DNA from: CAVYGN01 sp963796325
Lineage (GTDB): Bacteria > Spirochaetota > Brevinematia > Brevinematales > JAOACQ01
DNA: 64,000 nt
Reading direction: 5' to 3'
Assembly: GCA_963796325.1 (NCBI GenBank)
Contig: CAWCLF010000001.1
Location: 1,612,001-1,676,000 of the forward strand
The notes under the pieces were generated by a model. That model searched no databases. It was not told the DNA's origin and saw only the letters and a program-made list of their open reading frames with translations. Position numbers and translations under genes: made by a program. Shown one piece after another: positions 42,122 to 50,083 of the stretch (the first letter of the stretch is position 1; every line of letters starts with the position of its first letter).

Positions 42122-43288
42122 ATGGCAAGAAGATATCTCTTTACATCGGAATCCGTCAGCGAGGGCCATCCGGACAAGCTGGCCGACCAGGTTTCTGACG
42201 GGGTGCTGGATGCCTGCATTGCACAGGACCCGTATTCGCGCGTAGCCTGTGAAACTTTTACTACCACCGGAATGGTCCTGGTAGGGGGAGAGATAACTAC
42301 GAAAGCCCAGGTCGATTTCCAGGAAGTGGCAAGGAATACTGCTAAAAAAATAGGATATGACAATCCCGAGTTCGGGCTTGACTGCCATTCAATGGCTGTG
42401 CTCAGCACTGTGCATTCTCAATCGCCGGATATATCCCAGGGCGTTTCAGGGTCGGGTCTCGAAGAGTTTAAGGGCCAGCAGGGAGCAGGAGACCAGGGAA
42501 TGATGTTCGGTTTCGCATGCAGTGAAACTCCGGAAATGATGCCCGCTCCGATAATGTATGCGCACAAAATTCTTAAATTCGCTTCGGAACTCCGCAAGAA
42601 CGGAAAGATCAGGTGGCTGAGGCCCGATTCAAAAAGCCAGGTCACGGTTGAATATGAAGGCAATAAGCCCATCCGCATCGATACAATTGTCGTTTCACAC
42701 CAGCATGACGAAGATATCGGGTATGAAGATTTAAAAAGGGATATCATAGAACAGATAGTAAAGCCGGTCCTCGATCCTACCGGTTTGCTCGATAAAAGCA
42801 CCAGGTATTTCATCAATCCCACCGGCCGCTTCGTTATAGGCGGACCTCATGGCGATTCGGGCCTCACGGGCAGGAAAATAATCGTAGATACATACGGCGG
42901 GATGGGCAGGCATGGAGGCGGGGCCTTCAGCGGAAAGGATCCCTCCAAGGTCGACAGGAGCGCGGCATATATGGCGCGGTACGTTGCAAAGAACGTCGTG
43001 GCTGCCGGACTTTGCGAAAGATGCGAACTTGAGCTTGCTTACGCTATCGGCGTTCCTTTTCCGGTCTCTGTGATGGTCAACACCTTCAATTCCTCCAAGG
43101 TCGAGGAAAACGTCATAGAAAAGGCCGTCGAGAAGGTCTTCGATTTATCCCCGGCAGGCATCATCAAGACTCTCGATCTTAGAAAACCGTTCTATCAGGA
43201 AACCGCGGCTTACGGCCATTTCGGACGGGAACAATTCTCATGGGAAAAAACAGATAAGGTAAATGATTTATTGAAAGAGATCAAATAA
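42122..43288 (+). CDS. metK: S-adenosylmethionine synthetase
   Basis: The 388-residue enzyme makes S-adenosylmethionine from methionine and ATP. Conserved motifs: FTSESVSEGHPDKLADQVSD, GAGDQGMMFGFA, the metal/phosphate site DSGLTGRKIIVDTYGG, and GGGAFSGKDPSKVDRSAAY. The ATG has AAGGAGAA upstream and the gene is full length for the bacterial family. It is followed 14 bases later by ugd on the same transcript. Confidence 0.97.
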   Translation: MARRYLFTSESVSEGHPDKLADQVSDGVLDACIAQDPYSRVACETFTTTGMVLVGGEITTKAQVDFQEVARNTAKKIGYDNPEFGLDCHSMAVLSTVHSQSPDISQGVSGSGLEEFKGQQGAGDQGMMFGFACSETPEMMPAPIMYAHKILKFASELRKNGKIRWLRPDSKSQVTVEYEGNKPIRIDTIVVSHQHDEDIGYEDLKRDIIEQIVKPVLDPTGLLDKSTRYFINPTGRFVIGGPHGDSGLTGRKIIVDTYGGMGRHGGGAFSGKDPSKVDRSAAYMARYVAKNVVAAGLCERCELELAYAIGVPFPVSVMVNTFNSSKVEENVIEKAVEKVFDLSPAGIIKTLDLRKPFYQETAAYGHFGREQFSWEKTDKVNDLLKEIK

Positions 43289-43302
43289 AACAGGGCCGGA
43301 TT

Positions 43303-44640
43303 ATGAATATTGGAATTGTAGGGACAGGTTATGTCGGAATAGTAAGCGGCTGCTGCATAGCCGATACGGGGCATAATGTAGTCTGCTACGATGTCGATGA
43401 AAAAAAGATCGGGGAATATTCGCAAGGGCGGTCTCCCATTTACGAGCAGGACCTGGAAGACCTCCTGAAAAAAAACATAAAAGAAAAAAGGTTGACATTT
43501 ACAACAGATATAAAAAGCCTGACACTTTCATCCGAAATTATTTTCATATGCGTCGGCACACCGCAGATGACTGACGGTTCTGCCGACCTCTCGCAGGTTG
43601 AGTCTGCTGTGAGGAGCATAGCGGAGAACACGGAGCCCGGCTCTTACCGCATAATCGTCGAAAAAAGTACTGTACCGGTCGGCACTCACAAAAATCTTAA
43701 AACAATAACCAAGCTCTATAATAAAGGCAAATCGCAGTTCGATTTTGTCGTAAATTCGGAATTCCTGAGGGAAGGGAGCGCCGTGCATGATTTCATGCAT
43801 CCCGACAGGATAGTTATCGGGGTAGAGTCCGACAAGGCCCGGGATACAATGCTGAAACTGTACGAATGTTTCGACACAAAAAAACTGGTCGTAGACCCTT
43901 CAAGCGCCGAAATCATCAAATACGCTTCGAACACATTCCTGGCAGTCAAAATTTCCTTTATCAATATGATTGCGGACCTGTGTGAAAAAACGGGCGGAGA
44001 TATCGACAGGATCGCGAACGGAATAGGCCTTGACGAAAGGATTGGAAGGCATTTTCTCGACGCAGGCATCGGTTACGGGGGAAGCTGCTTCCCTAAGGAT
44101 GTAAAAGCCCTGATCAGGGTTATGGATAATAACCTTGTCGACTGTTCACTTATTAAAGCGGTCGACGAGTTCAATTCCGTCAGATTCAACAAGATCATTT
44201 CGATTCTCGAGGAAGAACTCTGGATACTTAAAAACAAGGATATAGCCGTGTGGGGCCTGGCTTTTAAGCCGGAAACGGACGATATAAGGGAAGCGCCTTC
44301 GATCAAAATAGTACAGGAACTTATCAAAAGGCAGGTTAATCTGAAGCTTTACGATCCTAAAGCCGCTCTGAATTTTAAAAAAATATTTCCGGAATCTTCC
44401 AATGTCAGCTATGCAGAAACCCCGTTAAAAGCGATCCAGAATTGCGAGGCCCTGGTCATCCTGACCGAATGGAACGAGTTTAAGGAAATAGAACCCTGCG
44501 ACATCTATACGGCCCTGAAACTTCCCGTCATTGTAGACGGAAGAAATATTTTCAACCCCGAAGTGTTCAAAGAACTTGAATTCAGGTATTTTCCGATCGG
44601 GAAGGGCAATATTCTCAAAGAAATGAGAAATATGAAGTAA
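43303..44640 (+). CDS. ugd: UDP-glucose 6-dehydrogenase
   Basis: The 445-residue enzyme oxidises UDP-glucose to UDP-glucuronate for surface glycans. The NAD site is GTGYVGIVSGCC at residues 8-19. The catalytic Cys262 is in GGSCFPKDVKAL, and the catalytic-domain motifs EFLREGSAVHDF and KYASNTFLAVKISF are present. It is preceded by metK in the same direction. It probably supplies polysaccharide synthesis along with the cytidylyltransferase and glycosyltransferase elsewhere. No UDP-glucose-forming gene is adjacent. Confidence 0.95.
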   Translation: MNIGIVGTGYVGIVSGCCIADTGHNVVCYDVDEKKIGEYSQGRSPIYEQDLEDLLKKNIKEKRLTFTTDIKSLTLSSEIIFICVGTPQMTDGSADLSQVESAVRSIAENTEPGSYRIIVEKSTVPVGTHKNLKTITKLYNKGKSQFDFVVNSEFLREGSAVHDFMHPDRIVIGVESDKARDTMLKLYECFDTKKLVVDPSSAEIIKYASNTFLAVKISFINMIADLCEKTGGDIDRIANGIGLDERIGRHFLDAGIGYGGSCFPKDVKALIRVMDNNLVDCSLIKAVDEFNSVRFNKIISILEEELWILKNKDIAVWGLAFKPETDDIREAPSIKIVQELIKRQVNLKLYDPKAALNFKKIFPESSNVSYAETPLKAIQNCEALVILTEWNEFKEIEPCDIYTALKLPVIVDGRNIFNPEVFKELEFRYFPIGKGNILKEMRNMK

Positions 44641-44655
44641 CGTCCCGATTCACAT

Positions 44656-44958
44656 TTAATGAACTTTATCTTTATTTTCAGCTTTCTTTTCGGCGCCCGG
44701 TTCGAATTCCTTCATCTCGATAACTGAAGCCTTTATTTTCCTGCTCCCATGCTCATCCAGCTTCGAACTATGACCCTTTTCAAATAAACCTGACCGTATA
44801 TAGCGGTACAGCAGGAAAACCCCGGCTATAAACGCCGCAGCAATGCAAAGAACTATGACGGCCGGGAATAACCCGATGAAAATGGAAAAAAGAGCGTAAC
44901 CTATAAAAATATATATTACAATAGTTATCAATAACTCAACAGGATTTTCCTGCCGCAT
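44656..44958 (-). CDS. Small two-helix membrane protein, hypothetical
   Basis: The 100-residue protein has two adjacent hydrophobic segments (about 8-30 and 33-52, LLITIVIYIFIGYALFSIF and AVIVLCIAAAFIAGVFLL). A charged 45-residue tail ends in Lys/Asp/Glu. It lies between ugd (convergent) and aat. No function is recognised. Confidence 0.6.
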   Translation of the reverse strand: MRQENPVELLITIVIYIFIGYALFSIFIGLFPAVIVLCIAAAFIAGVFLLYRYIRSGLFEKGHSSKLDEHGSRKIKASVIEMKEFEPGAEKKAENKDKVH

Positions 44959-45009
44959 TTATATCCTCTCCTTCTAATTATAATACCGCAGTATCATTAA
45001 ATCCAATTT

Positions 45010-45717
45010 TTAATCCGCATGCCTGAACCAGCTTCCTTTTATAGTTTCAAATCCAAGGCCGCTTTTTAATAATTCCATGTAGTTACCGCGCGGAATTTCA
45101 CGGGCGCCCAGGGTCTCCAGATGAGATGTATAAACCTGCGAATCGATGAATTTAAAACCTTTTTCCTTTAACGAGAGGGCAAGAAAGATAAGAGAGGCTT
45201 TAGATGCGTTGCTGACCCTGGTAAACATCGATTCGCCGAAAAAGCAGCGTCCCAGGGATACGCCGTAAAGGCCGCCGGCAAGTTCGCCGTCCTTCCATGC
45301 CTCGGCCGAATGAGCATAACCGAGCCGGTTGAGCCTCTTATAGGCTTCTATCATTTCAGGGACAAGCCACGTGGAAGGTCCCGATTTGCGCGGCATGCTG
45401 CAGGATTCAATAACTTCGTCAAAGCGAGTATCGAAAGTAAAACGGAAAATATTTTTGTTGAAAATACGGCGCATGCTTTTCGGAATGGAAAGATCTTCAA
45501 TCAGGAGAACAAAACGCGGATCCGGCGACCACCAGAGGATAGGGCTTTCATCCATATACCATGGGAATATGCCGGATCGATAGGCAAGGAGGAGCCTTTG
45601 AGGTGAAAGATCGCCGCCTATTGCAAGAATGCCTTCTTCTGTAGCCAGTTCAACAGGCGGGAATAATAGTTCCCTTGTTAATTGAAATATCGGCAAGCAA
45701 TCGAACTCCTTGTTCAC
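45010..45717 (-). CDS. aat: Leucyl/phenylalanyl-tRNA-protein transferase
   Basis: The 235-residue enzyme adds Leu or Phe to N-terminal Arg/Lys for the N-end rule pathway. The family signature FPWYMDESPILWWSPDPRFVL is at about residues 51-71 (split), followed by GPSTWLVPEM, YAHSAEAW and the glycine motif GGLYGVSLGRCFFGESMF. It is full length. It is monocistronic, convergent with the small membrane protein's region. Confidence 0.95.
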   Translation of the reverse strand: MNKEFDCLPIFQLTRELLFPPVELATEEGILAIGGDLSPQRLLLAYRSGIFPWYMDESPILWWSPDPRFVLLIEDLSIPKSMRRIFNKNIFRFTFDTRFDEVIESCSMPRKSGPSTWLVPEMIEAYKRLNRLGYAHSAEAWKDGELAGGLYGVSLGRCFFGESMFTRVSNASKASLIFLALSLKEKGFKFIDSQVYTSHLETLGAREIPRGNYMELLKSGLGFETIKGSWFRHAD

Positions 45718-45892
45718 TTACAGTTCAGTTTCATTTTGACCTGTAAAGGTTCAATACAGACATAGTTTTTGTAAAAAATTATTATAAAATAAGCATGATA
45801 AATATGAAAGATATCTATAGAAATAGAATCGATTCGCGGTTAAAAAAATTCTAAAATTGCATAATCGCCGTTTTTCTTTTATCATTTTTCCG

Positions 45893-45908
45893 GCGGTTTT
45901 AGAACCGC
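45893..45908 (+). other. Small perfect hairpin before pyrE
   Basis: GCGGTT-TTAG-AACCGC forms a 6-base stem 14 bases before the pyrE start, overlapping the ribosome-site approach. It could attenuate or stabilise translation of pyrE. Confidence 0.35.
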
Positions 45909-45922
45909 AGGAAGGGACTTTT

Positions 45923-46603
45923 ATGGATTACAGGGAAGAGTTTATCGAATTCATGGTCCGCTCAGGGGTATTGACCTTCGGGGATTTTGTGACAAAAAGC
46001 GGCAGGAACACGCCTTTTTTTATAAATACCGGTAATTATAAAAGCGGTTCAGAGATAGCCAGGCTGGGGCAATTTTATGCCGCTTCAATTATTGAAAATA
46101 TCGGGGATGATTTCGACATCCTTTATGGACCTGCTTATAAGGGGATTCCTCTGTGTGTTTCAACTTCCGCCGCGCTGTTTCAAAAATACGGCATCGATAA
46201 GGGTTTCTGTTTCAACAGGAAGGAAATCAAAGACCATGGCGAGGGAGGCATTTTCATAGGTTCCAGGCCTAAAGACTCGGACCGTATCGTAATCGTGGAA
46301 GATGTAATAACAGCCGGAACCTCTGTCAGGGAAAGTGTAACGATACTCAGAAACGCTTCCGATATTTCCCTGAGGGCCGTCTTCGTCTCGGTCGACAGGA
46401 TGGAAAAGGGGCTTGGGAACGATTCCGCTCTAACGGAAATTCAACAAGAATTCAATGTCCATGTTTTTTCAATCGTAAATCTGCAGGAAATTGTAAATTA
46501 CCTGTACAACCGTCCGGTTGACGGCAGGATTATCCTTGACCGGGAAACCAGGGATAAAATAAGAGATTACTCCGCCATGTACGGAATCACTCGCATTTTA
46601 TAA
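45923..46603 (+). CDS. pyrE: Orotate phosphoribosyltransferase
   Basis: The 226-residue enzyme converts orotate and PRPP to OMP. The PRPP loop is DRIVIVEDVITAGTS near 120-134; residues FINTGNYKSG and YGPAYKGIPL are the substrate motifs. The start chosen (ATG 45923) has GGAAGGGA upstream; the longer form at 45857 has none. It overlaps the convergent diguanylate cyclase gene by 17 bases. Confidence 0.93.
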   Translation: MDYREEFIEFMVRSGVLTFGDFVTKSGRNTPFFINTGNYKSGSEIARLGQFYAASIIENIGDDFDILYGPAYKGIPLCVSTSAALFQKYGIDKGFCFNRKEIKDHGEGGIFIGSRPKDSDRIVIVEDVITAGTSVRESVTILRNASDISLRAVFVSVDRMEKGLGNDSALTEIQQEFNVHVFSIVNLQEIVNYLYNRPVDGRIILDRETRDKIRDYSAMYGITRIL

Positions 46604-47759
46604 TATGAAAGCGGTTCTTGCCCTGGGATTTGGCATAATAAAGGGCTTTGTCCGCAAGGCTGATAATCTGTTTTGAGTTGCGGCATTGAGAATCCGCATC
46701 GAGCACTGCAATACCGCAATTTCCCATAATTACCGCTTCCGGCGCCGAAGGCAGGCTGATCGCCTGGATCCTCTGCAGAAGGCGGGAAGCTGCCATTTTT
46801 GCAGCTTCTTCCGAACAAAAAGGCATGATAACGGCAAATTCGTCTCCCCCGTAACGTCCTGCGATATCGTTCTTCCTGATGTCTCCTATATTTTCTTTTT
46901 CATCGTATGATTGACCGGGAACGTAAGGCGATCCTTTCAGAATTTCTGAGATCTTCAACAATATTTCGTCTCCAGTCTCATGACCGTACAGATCGTTCAA
47001 TTCTTTAAAATTATCGATATCGAAAATGAGGACGCAGAGGGGGAAAGAGTGCCTGCGGGAGGCTTCGAATAATTCCTGGATCCTCAGCTGAAATGAAAAA
47101 AGATTGAAAAGTCCGGTCAGGCTGTCCCTTTCAGGAAGATCCGGGTTATTGTTTTTTTTATTACTCTTTTCGGAGGTATTTTTTTTTAATTCGGATGTGA
47201 CATTCGACAATTGCTTTGTCCTCTCCTCCATCTCGTATTCCATGTTTTTTATCATTGACCTTACTTTATCGTTCAGGTTCCTTTTCATTACCAGTGAAAA
47301 AGCGACCTGCCTGATTTCAAGGGGGTTGAACGGCTTCCTTACAAAAAGAAGACGGCTGGCCGACCCTGTTTTTTTTATGATTTCTTCCCACATATAGTCA
47401 GATATAGCGGTGCAGATTACAACTTCAATGAAAAGATTGATCTTCCATATCCTTTCTATTGTTTCTATACCGTTTATGCCTGGAGGCATTCTCACATCCA
47501 TGAAAATAAGGGCATACTGCCTGTTTTTGTTTTCCGCTTTTTGAACCATCAGTACTGCTTCGTCACCCTGGTATGCATCTTCGATCTGAAACTCTATTTT
47601 AAAATTATTTTCAGGATTTACCTGAGTTTCGGATTTTTCATCCTCCTTAGCGGGAGGCAGAGAACCGTTAATGATTTTTTTAATATCTTCATGGATCGAT
47701 TCATTATCGTCTACGATAAGGATCCTGTTGTTCTCTATATTATCAAGCTTTATATCCAT
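46587..47759 (-). CDS. Receiver-GGDEF diguanylate cyclase
   Basis: The 390-residue protein has a receiver domain (about 10-145; RILIVDDNES, FMDVRMPPG with the phospho-Asp, and RKPFNPLEI with the conserved Lys). A coiled linker (170-215) precedes a GGDEF domain (220-388). The catalytic GGDEF lies in GRYGGDEFAV; RKND sits five residues before it and matches the RxxD inhibitory site, so feedback inhibition is likely. The domain has an insertion rich in charged and Gly residues before the I-site. The start at 47759 has AAGGAGCGG upstream. It follows the receptor array and is probably its output. Confidence 0.93.
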   Translation of the reverse strand: MDIKLDNIENNRILIVDDNESIHEDIKKIINGSLPPAKEDEKSETQVNPENNFKIEFQIEDAYQGDEAVLMVQKAENKNRQYALIFMDVRMPPGINGIETIERIWKINLFIEVVICTAISDYMWEEIIKKTGSASRLLFVRKPFNPLEIRQVAFSLVMKRNLNDKVRSMIKNMEYEMEERTKQLSNVTSELKKNTSEKSNKKNNNPDLPERDSLTGLFNLFSFQLRIQELFEASRRHSFPLCVLIFDIDNFKELNDLYGHETGDEILLKISEILKGSPYVPGQSYDEKENIGDIRKNDIAGRYGGDEFAVIMPFCSEEAAKMAASRLLQRIQAISLPSAPEAVIMGNCGIAVLDADSQCRNSKQIISLADKALYYAKSQGKNRFHIIKCE

Positions 47760-47779
47760 TGCCGCTCCTTGAGGTTTTT

Positions 47780-50050
47780 TCAATCGGATCTTCCTGCAAT
47801 ACTGACGCTTTCCTTAAGCATACCCATCACCTTCAGGTTATCGTTGAGCACTTCCTGAATGCTGTCCATGGCGGCGCGGATATTTTCACCGCTTTCCGCC
47901 TGCGCCTTGAGAAGTCCCGAAAGATCGATGAAAGAATCCTTAAGGTTCGACAAAACATCTCTCAGGGATATGTTGCCCTCGCTGTCCTCCTCCGTCATTC
48001 TCTTTATTGAGAGGGTGTCCTCGAGAAGCGTACCCGAACCTCTCAGAATATCGCCCGCCTCCATCTTGTGCTCGCTTAAGAGTTCATTGATCTTGTTGAT
48101 CATATCGGCTGAAGTCTCGGATTTTTCTATTATCGACAGAAGCTGGCTCGTAACTTCCTCCGAAAGCGTCATGCTTTCATTGATGAAATCGATCATCTGG
48201 TTCAGGCGGTCCTGGCTCATAAGAAGCCTTTCCCTGGACTTGTTTGCAAGCTCCCTTATCTCGTTGGCAAGGATGCTGAAGCCTTTACCGGCGGCCCCGG
48301 CATGAGCCGACTCGATCGATGCATTTATGGAGAGAAAATTGCTTTCTTCAACGATATCCTGGATATTGGTGAGAATTTCGCTTATGAACCTGGAGTTTTC
48401 GGAAACCTGGGCGATGGAACCCTTGCTTTTCATAACGATATCCCTGACGCTCGATGCGATTTTCGAAAGGTCCTGGGTTATGTCGTTGGTCTTTGAGGAA
48501 CTCCTGAGGATGTTGTCTATGTGATTGTTCATGCTCGATACGGTGCGGTTCGTCTCTTCGACCGCCGCGGTCTGGTTGGATATCGCCCTGGGGATCTTCT
48601 CAAGCGCGGTCTCGATCCTTAAGGCGATATCTTTAGTCACGTTCTCGATAGTCCGGAGCTGGGTAAGCAGCCTGTCTGTTATTATTTTAGTGTTCCTGCT
48701 TGAATTCCTGATGACATTAGCGGCTTTTCCGATATTGTCTTCAAGGCTTCGGCTGGAGTGCACAAGATTCCTGGAAACGGTCTCTATCCTGTCAATGATC
48801 CTCTTCATAGAGGAATTCTTCCCGTCGATATCGGACGATCTTTTCTGCGATTCTTTATACATGGCGGATTCTTCGAGGGCAAGTACTACAAAAATGCTGA
48901 TCAAAAGGGCAAGGTAACCATACGGAACAAACCAGCAGAACGGGTTGGAGGATAAAATGATATATGTTATATCATGGACGCTTGCCGAGAAAACTAAAAT
49001 GAAACCGAGCATAATAACCAGATAATTTTTTTTCCAAGTCCTGAAAAATGAAATTATCAGCATTACGAAGCTGAAAACAAGGAGGGGAGGGATAAGATAG
49101 AGCATAACGGTCGAGTTAAAAAAATTATCGATCTCAATAAAAGAAGTCTTTGAAATGATGATGAGCGATAAAATTATAGAGGGGACCGATATCAGGACCA
49201 TTACCCACAGCCTTTTGGCGATGCCGGTCAGTTCCCTGACAAAGAGAGTAAGGAAAAGGCAGGCCATGGGGAATGATGTCCTGGAAACCTTCTCGAGCAA
49301 TACCTGATCGGCCAGATTGTAGTTGAAGGAAATATTAAAATAACAAAAACTGAAAAAAAAGCATAAAACAGCAAAATACAGGTAATGCCTGTCATGGAAT
49401 CCCCTTGCGGCAAAATGGAAAATAAAATAAATTCCAATCAGGAGGCCTATTATAAAAGACGCCTGTATAAAATGAACGTTGAAAAGGTTCCTGAAAAAGA
49501 CTAATTGAGAAACATATTCATACGAAGATATTATCGGGGTTTCGAGAGGCGCAGTTTCCTCAAGCGGGAAAGCCTGGATAGTTATTTCATCGGCTGAATT
49601 CCCCTGCCTTAGAAGATCCGGATACAACTCTGCTTTAACAGTATCGTAAGAAGTCGACTGGTAATCTTTATCGCGGCTTCCCCTTGAAAGTACTTTTTTC
49701 CCGTTGACATAAACATCGTAGGGATAGCTTGAAGGACCCAGGTAAAGGGAGAGAAGAACATTCGACAATGATAAATCCGGGATAATATACCCTTTGAATG
49801 TATACATTCTCCTGGCCGTTCTTAATGTGACGGGGAGGCGGCCTCCACCATAGGGCGTAAAACCCGGATTGCTGCCTTCGATATATTTCCCGGGTCTGTA
49901 TTCGCTTTCCAGGATAAAAAGGTTGGTAAGATAAGTGCTGCCGTACGTATTTCTGATATATGTCTGTGCATAACAGCCCGAAAAGCGGGCAGCGAGAAAG
50001 ATAACAGCGGTTAAAAATATAAAAGGAAATATGCATTTCCTGCAGCTCAT
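47780..50050 (-). CDS. 7TMR-DISM chemoreceptor-like protein 1
   Basis: The 756-residue protein has a signal segment, an extracellular beta-rich DISMED2-type sensor (about 30-185), seven transmembrane helices (about 190-400) and a cytoplasmic methyl-accepting chemotaxis-type signalling region (about 410-756). That region carries the hairpin-tip motif EESNFLSINASIESAHAGAAGKGFSILA (split at about 590-617). There is no HAMP domain. Its last ~355 residues are almost identical to those of receptor 2, while the sensor halves differ. It ends 20 bases before the diguanylate cyclase. It probably controls CheA or the downstream output proteins. ATG has GAGGA upstream. Confidence 0.88.
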   Translation of the reverse strand: MSCRKCIFPFIFLTAVIFLAARFSGCYAQTYIRNTYGSTYLTNLFILESEYRPGKYIEGSNPGFTPYGGGRLPVTLRTARRMYTFKGYIIPDLSLSNVLLSLYLGPSSYPYDVYVNGKKVLSRGSRDKDYQSTSYDTVKAELYPDLLRQGNSADEITIQAFPLEETAPLETPIISSYEYVSQLVFFRNLFNVHFIQASFIIGLLIGIYFIFHFAARGFHDRHYLYFAVLCFFFSFCYFNISFNYNLADQVLLEKVSRTSFPMACLFLTLFVRELTGIAKRLWVMVLISVPSIILSLIIISKTSFIEIDNFFNSTVMLYLIPPLLVFSFVMLIISFFRTWKKNYLVIMLGFILVFSASVHDITYIILSSNPFCWFVPYGYLALLISIFVVLALEESAMYKESQKRSSDIDGKNSSMKRIIDRIETVSRNLVHSSRSLEDNIGKAANVIRNSSRNTKIITDRLLTQLRTIENVTKDIALRIETALEKIPRAISNQTAAVEETNRTVSSMNNHIDNILRSSSKTNDITQDLSKIASSVRDIVMKSKGSIAQVSENSRFISEILTNIQDIVEESNFLSINASIESAHAGAAGKGFSILANEIRELANKSRERLLMSQDRLNQMIDFINESMTLSEEVTSQLLSIIEKSETSADMINKINELLSEHKMEAGDILRGSGTLLEDTLSIKRMTEEDSEGNISLRDVLSNLKDSFIDLSGLLKAQAESGENIRAAMDSIQEVLNDNLKVMGMLKESVSIAGRSD
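47813..48878. repeat. Long near-identical direct repeat, copy 1
   Basis: About 1,066 bases inside receptor 1 match the copy at 50144-51209 with only three substitutions and no indels by eye. The match stops abruptly at the sensor boundary (GAGGGCAAGTACTACA versus GAGGGTAAGTAATGCA). This is recent duplication or gene conversion of the signalling half. Confidence 0.9.
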
Positions 50051-50083
50051 TATTTTTCCTCCGGATTCATGATTATTATTTTT